Part shown: positions 1 through 5,633 of the stretch, piece by piece
Position numbering within the stretch: the stretch's first letter is position 1
How the letters are laid out: every line of letters starts with the position of its first letter
Origin: Chloroflexota bacterium
GTDB lineage: Bacteria; Chloroflexota; Limnocylindria; P2-11E
DNA: 6,711 bases
Assembly: GCA_016875665.1 (NCBI GenBank)
Contig: VGPA01000072.1
Span: forward strand, 1 to 6,711
Direction: 5' to 3'
Program-made: the position numbers and the translations under genes
The notes under the pieces: generated by a model
Seen by the model: only the letters and a program-made list of their open reading frames with translations
Databases searched by the model: none
What the model was told of the DNA's origin: nothing

Positions 1-2
1 GC

Positions 3-164
3 CTCACGCTGCGCCGCGACCTCGATCCCGCGCGGCGGGCGGCGCTGGTGCGCGCGTTCCCCAAGGCGCAGGCCGGGCAGCGGCAAGTGCGCTTCTCCGT
101 GCTCGACCTGCGCGGCGACTGGCGCGACGCGCTCACTCGCGCACTGGATACGCTGAAGGAGTGA
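3..164 (+). CDS. C-terminal end of an upstream protein (partial, unidentified; possibly RecJ)
   Basis: This frame is open from the left edge and ends at TGA 162-164, giving 53 residues. They read as a normal alpha/beta C-terminus, with LTLRRDLDPARRAAL at the start and VLDLRGDWRDALTRALDTLKE-like residues at the end. The stop overlaps the GTG start of the next gene (GTGA), as expected for a real operon partner. No catalytic motif is inside the fragment, so the family cannot be read from it. The single-strand exonuclease gene recJ often lies just before apt in bacteria, and a nuclease releasing nucleoside monophosphates would fit beside the nucleotidase that follows. RecJ is therefore a guess from gene order only. 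The coding call is fairly safe; the name is not. Confidence 0.6.
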   Translation, partial: LTLRRDLDPARRAALVRAFPKAQAGQRQVRFSVLDLRGDWRDALTRALDTLKE

Positions 165-793
165 AGCTCGGCATCGACCTCGATGATGTAGTGGCCGTCG
201 CCTGCGTCGCGTATCTCAAACGCTTCGCCGCGGAGTACAGCGTGGAGCTGCCGGACGAGGAGTCGCTCGGCTGGCACCTCCTCGACACGTTCGAGCACCT
301 GGTCCCGCGCGCGGAGCGTGACCGGTTCCGCACGCGGACCTACGACGGCACCTTCTTCGCCGAGCTCGAGACCTACGACGGCGTGAGCGGCGCGCTCGAC
401 TCGATCGTCAATGCCGGGCACGAGATCCACTTCATCACGGCCCGCTCCGAGCGTCGGCGCGTGGTGACCGAAACCTGGCTCCGCGAGAAGGACCTGCTCC
501 GCTACGCGCAGACGGTGCGCCTGAAGCCGCGCGGCGACTTCATCCCGACGGCGCGTCCCGGCGCCTACGATCCGGACTCGTCCGGCAGGTACAAGGCCCG
601 CGTGGCGCGCGAGCTCGGGCTGGACGCGTTTTGCGAGGACGACCCGGTGGTCGCCGAGGCGATCGCCGACGCGGGCGTGCGGGTCTGGCTGTTCGATCGT
701 CCGTGGAACCGCGACGCCGAGCATCGCCTGATCCGCCGGGTGCGGGACTGGGCCGACGTGACGGGGATCATCGCGCGGGAGGGCGGGGCTTGA
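161..793 (+). CDS. HAD-superfamily 5'(3')-nucleotidase, NT5C-like
   Basis: This cytoplasmic 210-residue protein probably removes phosphate from (deoxy)ribonucleoside monophosphates. Its HAD motifs are in order. Motif I is GIDLDD with D6 as nucleophile and D8 as acid/base. Motif II is the threonine of FITAR (T93). Motif III is the lysine of GRYKARVARELG (K145). Motif IV is the acidic cluster CEDD (E159-D161). The closing LFDRPWNR near residue 177 is typical of the NT5C (PF06941) family. The GTG start at 161 is required because the nucleophile lies only six residues in. The purine-rich AAGGA abuts the start directly, so initiation probably depends on translational coupling with the upstream gene, whose stop it overlaps. 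The downstream overlap with apt suggests a nucleotide-salvage unit. The exact substrate cannot be read from sequence. Confidence 0.88.
   Translation: MKLGIDLDDVVAVACVAYLKRFAAEYSVELPDEESLGWHLLDTFEHLVPRAERDRFRTRTYDGTFFAELETYDGVSGALDSIVNAGHEIHFITARSERRRVVTETWLREKDLLRYAQTVRLKPRGDFIPTARPGAYDPDSSGRYKARVARELGLDAFCEDDPVVAEAIADAGVRVWLFDRPWNRDAEHRLIRRVRDWADVTGIIAREGGA
777..783 (+). promoter_or_regulatory. Ribosome binding site of apt
   Basis: GGGAGGG lies six bases before TTG 790. It fixes the apt start at this TTG. An in-frame ATG far upstream at 631 lies inside the nucleotidase gene and has no such site. Confidence 0.75.
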
Positions 794-1305
794 GCGATCT
801 CGCGAAGGCCATCCGCGACGTCCCGGACTTCCCGCGGCCGGGGATCCTGTTCAAGGACATCACCACCGTGCTGCGCGACGGGGCGCTTTTCGCGCAGGCG
901 ATCGACGAGATGCTCGCGCGCTTGAGCGGCAAGAAGATCGACGCGGTCGTCGCGATGGAGTCGCGCGGGTTCATCTTCGGCGCGCCGATCGCGCATCGCC
1001 TGGGCGTGGGCTTCGTGCCGGTGCGCAAGCTCGGGAAGCTGCCCGCCGAGACGGTCAGCGTGGAGTACGACCTGGAGTACGGGTCCGCCACCCTCGAGAT
1101 GCACACCGACGCGATCAAGCCGGGGGCGAGCGTGCTGATCGTGGACGACCTGCTCGCCACGGGCGGAACGGTCGCGGGCACGATCGAGCTGGTGCAGAAG
1201 TGCGGCGGCACGATCGTCGGGCTCGCCTTCTTCATCGAGCTGACGCAGCTGCGCGGGCGGGATCGCCTGGCCGGCCACGACATAACCACCCTGGTCAGCT
1301 TCTAG
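790..1305 (+). CDS. apt: Adenine phosphoribosyltransferase
   Basis: Apt joins adenine to PRPP to give AMP and pyrophosphate, the one-step adenine salvage reaction in the cytoplasm. From the TTG start it is 171 residues, the usual family length. It opens with the family-typical IRDVPDFPRPGILFKDIT (residues 8-25). The ESRGFIFG segment lies near 57-64, the flexible loop RKLGKLPAET near 79-88, and the PRPP-binding signature VLIVDDLLATGGT at 115-127. The start is TTG 790, which overlaps the nucleotidase stop as TTGA and has GGGAGGG at good spacing; a longer reading from ATG 631 would add an arginine-rich out-of-family extension. No terminator follows, so transcription might continue into the SAM operon. 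Adenine is formed downstream of adenosine produced by AhcY, which makes the neighbourhood sensible. Confidence 0.96.
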   Translation: MSDLAKAIRDVPDFPRPGILFKDITTVLRDGALFAQAIDEMLARLSGKKIDAVVAMESRGFIFGAPIAHRLGVGFVPVRKLGKLPAETVSVEYDLEYGSATLEMHTDAIKPGASVLIVDDLLATGGTVAGTIELVQKCGGTIVGLAFFIELTQLRGRDRLAGHDITTLVSF

Positions 1306-1333
1306 AAAGCCACCGCAAGCCGTCACCCTTTAC

Positions 1334-1427
1334 ACTTCCCCGCGAGGCACGAGGGAAACGGCCCGTTGACGCCTCGGCGACCGGCGGAGTCCCGCTGGGT
1401 ACCTTCCGTGATCACCCGATCGGAGGT
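1334..1427 (+). promoter_or_regulatory. SAM-I (S-box) riboswitch
   Basis: The gap between apt and the GNAT gene carries the SAM-I aptamer core. P2a is a perfect six-pair helix, CGAGGC 1343-1348 with GCCTCG 1371-1376. Inside it lie the conserved GAGGGA (1351-1356), GGCCC (1360-1364) and TTGA (1366-1369), with GGG/CCC forming P2b. GCGACC at 1377-1382 stands for the consensus GCAACC. P3 is seven pairs, 1381-1387 with 1392-1398, loop AGTC. GTACCTTCC (1399-1407) replaces the usual TGCCAATTCC; its CC 1402-1403 can pair with loop bases GG 1360-1361, the known pseudoknot. P4 is CC 1406-1407 and GATC 1410-1413 with GATCGG 1418-1423, with a two-base bulge as in Bacillus yitJ. P1 is weak: ACTT(CC) 1334-1339 with (GG)AGGT 1422-1427. 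Because the P1 3' strand is the Shine-Dalgarno of the next gene, control is probably at translation initiation. Bound SAM would lower expression of GNAT, ahcY and metK. Confidence 0.85.
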
Positions 1428-1431
1428 CCCG

Positions 1432-2286
1432 TTGGCCGCGGCGCCGCTTCTCCCCGACCTCAGCCTGGACGAACGCGCGAGCCTCGACGAGGTGCGCGCC
1501 TACCTTTCCACGGACCGCCTCGGCTCGGCCTATGCGCTGGCGGACCTCGACGGCGAGGCCGAGGTGGCGCGCTGGTGGCTCGCGCGGCGCGCCGGCGAGG
1601 CGGTGGCCGCGACGGTGGTGGTCGAGTCGCTGCCCTTCCGGCCCACGTTCGCGATGGGGGAGCCCGGCGCGATCGGCGATCTGTTCCGCGACGCGCTCCG
1701 CGAGCAGCGCGTCGTCGTCAACGCCCCGCTGCCGTCGCGCTCGTTCATCGAGCAGCAGTACCGATTCGAGCGCGTCGACCGAATGGAGCGGATGGTCGTC
1801 GACGCGGGGTCCTTCCAGTCGAACGCCGCGCGCGCGCAGGGCCTGGTGCGCTTGGGACCGGAGCACCTCGACGACCTGATCGACCTCTACGGGCACGTCT
1901 CGCGGTCGTACTTCACGCCGGACCGCATCGCGCGCCAGATCTACTTCGGCGTGTTCGTGAGCGGCTCGCTCGTCGCCGCCGCGGGCACGCACGTGCAGGC
2001 CGCGCGCAGCGGTCTCGCCGCCGTCGGCAACGTCCTCACCCGCCCGGCGTACCGGAGCCGGGGCATGGCGACGGCGGTGACCGCGGCCGTCACGGAGGTC
2101 GCGCTCGAGAAGCACCGCGACGTCGTGCTCAACGTGCGCTCCGACAACACCCCCGCGCTGCGCGTGTATCGCGGACTCGGCTACCGCACCCACTCGCTGT
2201 TCCTCGAAGGCCCAGCGGTCCGCCGCGCGGGCTGGGAGCGACTCACGCAGAAGCTGTTCGGCAGCAATGAAGGAGGCGCCACATGA
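1432..2286 (+). CDS. GNAT-family N-acetyltransferase, first gene of the SAM-cycle operon
   Basis: A predicted cytoplasmic acetyl-CoA-dependent acyltransferase of 284 residues, substrate unknown. The C-terminal half is a clear GNAT domain. NVLTRPAYRSRGMATAV at about 200-216 contains the R-x-x-G-x-A pyrophosphate loop that binds acetyl-CoA, and NVRSDNTPALRVYRGLGYR at about 234-252 is the usual last motif with the conserved Asn and Tyr. The first 130 residues (DEVRAYLSTDRLGSAYALADLD and onward) look like a degenerate GNAT-like N-terminal half, as in tandem-GNAT proteins. I chose TTG 1432, four bases after GGAGGT 1422-1427. The in-frame TTG 1366 and GTG 1408 lie inside conserved riboswitch elements and would translate the aptamer. 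The stop overlaps the ahcY start (ATGA). Its place behind a SAM riboswitch suggests a role linked to methionine or SAM, but no substrate can be named. Confidence 0.85.
   Translation: MAAAPLLPDLSLDERASLDEVRAYLSTDRLGSAYALADLDGEAEVARWWLARRAGEAVAATVVVESLPFRPTFAMGEPGAIGDLFRDALREQRVVVNAPLPSRSFIEQQYRFERVDRMERMVVDAGSFQSNAARAQGLVRLGPEHLDDLIDLYGHVSRSYFTPDRIARQIYFGVFVSGSLVAAAGTHVQAARSGLAAVGNVLTRPAYRSRGMATAVTAAVTEVALEKHRDVVLNVRSDNTPALRVYRGLGYRTHSLFLEGPAVRRAGWERLTQKLFGSNEGGAT
2271..2276 (+). promoter_or_regulatory. Ribosome binding site of ahcY
   Basis: AGGAGG, six bases before ATG 2283 and inside the end of the GNAT gene. This strong site gives ahcY its own initiation in addition to coupling through the ATGA overlap. 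Confidence 0.75.
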
Positions 2287-3560
2287 CCCTCGCCACCAAA
2301 ATCCCGCCGCACGACGTGGCGGATCTGTCCCTGGCGGACGCCGGCCGCCGCCGCACCGAGTGGGCGGGCCGCGAGATGCCCGTGCTGCGCGGCATCCGCG
2401 AGCGGCTGGCCAAGGAGAAGCCGTTCAAGGGGCTGCGGATCGCCGCCTGCCTCCACGTGACCACCGAGACCGCGAACCTCGCGCTCGCGCTGCGCGACGG
2501 CGGGGCGTCCGTCGCACTCGCCGCGTCGAACCCGCTCTCCACCCAGGATGACGCCGCGGCCTACCTCGTGGCGGTCGAGGGGATCTCGACCTTCGCGCGC
2601 AAGGGCGAGGACCGCGACACCTACTTCAACCACCTGAACGCGATCCTCGCGACGAAGCCCGAGATCACGATGGACGACGGTGCCGACGTGGTGACCCTGC
2701 TCCACACGGAGCGGAAGGACCTGCTCGCGCACGTGAAGGGCGGCACCGAGGAGACGACGACCGGCGTCATCCGCCTCCGCGCGATGGCCGCCGAGGGCGT
2801 GCTGTCGTATCCGATCATCGCCGTCAACGAGGCGCAGACCAAGCACATGTTCGACAACCAGTACGGCACGGGCCAGTCGACGATCGACGCGATCCAGCGG
2901 GCCACCAACATCCTCATCGCCGGCAAGACCGCGGTCGTCGCGGGCTACGGCTGGTGCGGCCGCGGCGTGGCCACCCGCTTCCGCGGGATGGGGGCGCAGG
3001 TCGTCATCGTCGAGGTCGACCCGCTGCGCGGGCTCGAGGCGGCGATGGACGGCTACCGCGTCATGCCGATCGCCGAGGCGGCCAAGATCGGCGACATCTT
3101 CGTCACCACCACCGGCAACCTGAACGTCATCGGCAAGGCCCACTTCAGCCTTCTGAAGGACGGGGCGATCCTGTCGAACGCGGGCCACTTCAACGACGAG
3201 ATCGAGCTCGGCGCGCTCGAGGCGATCACCACGGCCAAGCGCGAGGTGCGCCGCTTCGTCGAGGAGCACACGCTCGTGGACGGCCGCCGCGTGTATGTGC
3301 TGGGGGAGGGGCGCCTCGTGAACCACGTCGCCGCCGAGGCCAATCCGGCCGCGGTCATGGACATGTCCTTCGCGAACCAGGCGCTCGCGGTGGAGTACAT
3401 GCTGAAGCAGGGCCCCGAGCTCGCCAAGCGCGTCTACCCGGTGCCGGCCGCCCTCGACAAGGAGATCGCGAAGGCGAAGCTCGCCGCGATGGGCATGCGC
3501 ATCGACACCATGACCGCGGAGCAGGTCAAGTACTCGCAGTCGTGGACGGCGGGCACCTAG
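2283..3560 (+). CDS. ahcY: S-adenosylhomocysteine hydrolase, short Thermotoga/archaeal type
   Basis: AhcY splits S-adenosylhomocysteine, the product inhibitor of methyltransferases, into adenosine and homocysteine using bound NAD. The 425 residues hold the substrate His in ACLHVT (H58), SNPLSTQDD (82-90), catalytic Asp in DDG (131-133), EETTTG (156-161, E156), the Lys and Asp of TKHMFDNQYG (K187, D191), the Rossmann loop GYGWCG (221-226) with the ribose-binding Glu in VEVD (E244), and NAGHF (299-303). The protein lacks the long insertion and the C-terminal Lys/Tyr tail of the eukaryotic and proteobacterial form, and it ends near QSW like the Thermotoga enzyme. Archaeal members of this short class have been reported to act on S-inosylhomocysteine, so that alternative should stay open. 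It overlaps the GNAT stop by ATGA and abuts metK, completing the SAM cycle. Confidence 0.96.
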   Translation: MTLATKIPPHDVADLSLADAGRRRTEWAGREMPVLRGIRERLAKEKPFKGLRIAACLHVTTETANLALALRDGGASVALAASNPLSTQDDAAAYLVAVEGISTFARKGEDRDTYFNHLNAILATKPEITMDDGADVVTLLHTERKDLLAHVKGGTEETTTGVIRLRAMAAEGVLSYPIIAVNEAQTKHMFDNQYGTGQSTIDAIQRATNILIAGKTAVVAGYGWCGRGVATRFRGMGAQVVIVEVDPLRGLEAAMDGYRVMPIAEAAKIGDIFVTTTGNLNVIGKAHFSLLKDGAILSNAGHFNDEIELGALEAITTAKREVRRFVEEHTLVDGRRVYVLGEGRLVNHVAAEANPAAVMDMSFANQALAVEYMLKQGPELAKRVYPVPAALDKEIAKAKLAAMGMRIDTMTAEQVKYSQSWTAGT

Positions 3561-4733
<1,173 letters not shown>

Positions 4734-4734
4734 A

Positions 4735-4778
4735 CGGTGCGGAAGCGGCACCCGAGCCCGGGTGCCGCTTCCGCGCTG
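4735..4778 (+). terminator. Hairpin after metK, probable transcription terminator without a T tract
   Basis: The two arms 4739-4754 and 4759-4774 are perfect 16-base complements (GCGGAAGCGGCACCCG and its reverse complement) around the loop AGCC. Wobble-containing pairs extend the helix to 4735 and 4778. It begins two bases after the metK stop. The following bases are GC-rich with no run of T, so it is not a textbook intrinsic terminator. It may stop transcription in the manner proposed for some high-GC bacteria, or protect the 3' end of the operon mRNA. Confidence 0.6.
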
Positions 4779-4875
4779 ACCGCCGAAGTGCACCGAAGGC
4801 ACGCACGGCCAAGTAGCATCCCGTGGCTCGCGCGGCTCGAGAAGCCCGGTCGGCCAAGATTCTCGGGAGGGTGCC

Positions 4876-5273
4876 GTGCTGAGTCCGGTGCGTATGCGCG
4901 AAGTTGCCTTCGGCGTCATCTGCTTCCTGGCGGGCAGTGGATCTGTGGGAATCGCGGCGGGCACATCCGGCGCGGCGGGCGAGTGCACGACTGGCCGACG
5001 AGCGCGTTAACGCAGGCAGGAACGATCACGGTGACCCAGGATGCGAGCCTCAACTACGTCATCGGATGTGCGCTGCCGCCGGCGGCCCTGACGCAGCTCT
5101 ACACGCGGGTCGACCCAGGGTTCGGCTTCAACTATGCGTCGTTCGCCCGGTCCAACTTCCTTGCCAACAGCACCGTGTCGTGGTCCGGCACGAGCTTTTA
5201 CCCCTTCTCCCCGTTCCCGCAGTTACTGACCGCGACGACCGGTACCGTCTCGCGCACGATCACCGTCAACTGA
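4876..5273 (+). pseudogene. Small secreted protein split by a frameshift
   Basis: GTG 4876 has GGGAGG at 4865-4870 with five bases of spacing. It opens a frame that reads MLSPVRMREVAFGVICFLAG and continues GSGSVGIAAGTSGAAGE. This is a typical export signal: basic start, hydrophobic core, small residues before a cleavage site. The frame then reaches TAA 5008-5010 after 44 residues. A second frame, shifted by one base, carries a plausible mature domain from about 4998 to TGA 5271-5273. It includes TSALTQAGTITVTQ, NYVIGCALPP, VDPGFGFNYASF and the terminal strand TVSRTITVN. It is rich in Thr, Ser and aromatic residues like an extracellular beta-sandwich, but has no good start of its own (only GTG 5031, no ribosome site). 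One missing base between about 4975 and 5005 would join the two. This is either a real mutation or a sequencing error. The family is not recognised. A terminator follows 27 bases downstream. Confidence 0.55.
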
Positions 5274-5299
5274 CCCGCGCCAATCCCGACGCGATGAGA

Positions 5300-5333
5300 A
5301 AGGGGAGCCATGGGGCTCCCCTTATCTCTTGTT
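5300..5333 (+). terminator. Intrinsic terminator
   Basis: A perfect 10-pair stem, AAGGGGAGCC 5300-5309 with GGCTCCCCTT 5314-5323, closes a four-base loop. It is followed by the T-rich tail TTATCTCTTGTT (5322-5333). It lies just after the small secreted gene and is the clearest terminator in the window. Confidence 0.8.
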
Positions 5334-5451
5334 CGGGGCTGCGGGTGCCGCCCTCGCGCAGCCCGGAGCAGGCGAGTGATCGGGGCACCGGACCCGCGCC
5401 CGGCTGGGTTGGGAACGAGGCGCCCACCGAAGCCGAACCGTCGCGTTTCTT

Positions 5452-5489
5452 TGAAGTTGCCCCGGTTTCGTGGAGCCTCAAACATGAGG
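5452..5489. repeat. Possible IS3-family terminal inverted repeat (remnant)
   Basis: The stretch starts TGAAGTTGCCCCGG and continues TTTCGTGGAGCCTC. This resembles from memory the TGAACC-GCCCCGG-type ends of IS3-family insertion sequences, which begin with TG and end with CA. It is followed by CCTCAAACATGAGG, a small hairpin. No transposase gene or opposite end is in the window, so at most it is a solo end or remnant. Chance similarity is possible. Confidence 0.3.
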
Positions 5490-5559
5490 TGGATACTTCA
5501 CGCGAGCGTTGCGCTCACGGTTAGAGTCCGCGGCGGCTTTTTTCAGGATGCCCCGCCAC

Positions 5560-5589
5560 TTGACACTTGCGTAGGCGCGCAAATAGCGT
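5560..5589 (+). promoter_or_regulatory. Sigma70-like promoter candidate for the FecR-domain gene
   Basis: TTGACA at 5560-5565 is a perfect -35 box. A weak -10, TAGCGT, stands at 5584-5589 with an 18-base spacer; it keeps the key T, A and final T. It lies about 45 bases before ATG 5634, in the only fairly AT-rich patch near that start. The -10 assignment is uncertain. Confidence 0.45.
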
Positions 5590-5633
5590 CGTGTTTTGCC
5601 GATCCACCGCCGAGTAGGCAGGGAGAGTGGCCG

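Larger units (their letters stand above)
5274..5633. other. 360-base intergenic region
   Basis: No protein gene is supported here. The left end holds the intrinsic terminator. A second hairpin follows, GGGCTGCG 5336-5343 with CGCAGCCC 5357-5364 and a 13-base loop. Further on are GACCC/GGGTT pairing near 5390-5410, CCTCA/TGAGG 5476-5480/5485-5489, GAGCG/CGCTC 5504-5508/5512-5516, and a run of six T at 5538-5543. The stretch is structured but matches no RNA family that I recognise. A possible insertion-sequence end and a promoter within it are listed separately. Confidence 0.6.

Noticed and set aside
631..789. Start of apt at ATG 631.
   Set aside because: The added residues lie inside the nucleotidase gene in another frame and are unlike any Apt; TTG 790 with GGGAGGG gives the family length.
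1329..1357. TTTACA/TACACT as a promoter for the SAM operon.
   Set aside because: No matching partner box at 16-18 bases. If TACACT were the -10, transcription would start near 1342 and lose the 5' strand of riboswitch P1.
4737..5273. A 178-codon reading of the small secreted gene from ATG 4737.
   Set aside because: It would start inside the hairpin after metK with no ribosome site, and its first 90 residues are Arg/Pro/Gly-rich non-protein-like sequence. Only its last third looks like protein.
5383..5450. Possible c-di-AMP (ydaO) or c-di-GMP riboswitch, from GGACCC, GGGTTGGGAAC and GAAGCCGAACCG.
   Set aside because: The invariant blocks of those families, such as the CAGCTAACCTCG end of ydaO or the GCACAGGGCAAACC of GEMM, are absent.
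5512..5536. tRNA-like T arm in CACGGTTAGAGTCCGCG.
   Set aside because: The stem has a mismatch, the loop deviates from TTCRANY, and no acceptor, D or anticodon arms are found at the right distances.
5503..5544. T6 run as an intrinsic terminator.
   Set aside because: The nearest clean hairpin ends more than 20 bases before the T run and the adjacent GC-rich bases form only a poor stem.
5484..5633. N-terminal extension of the FecR-domain gene from ATG 5484.
   Set aside because: ATG 5634 has a good ribosome site and a classic basic-then-hydrophobic anchor; the longer form would place the TTGACA box inside the gene and has no comparable ribosome site.
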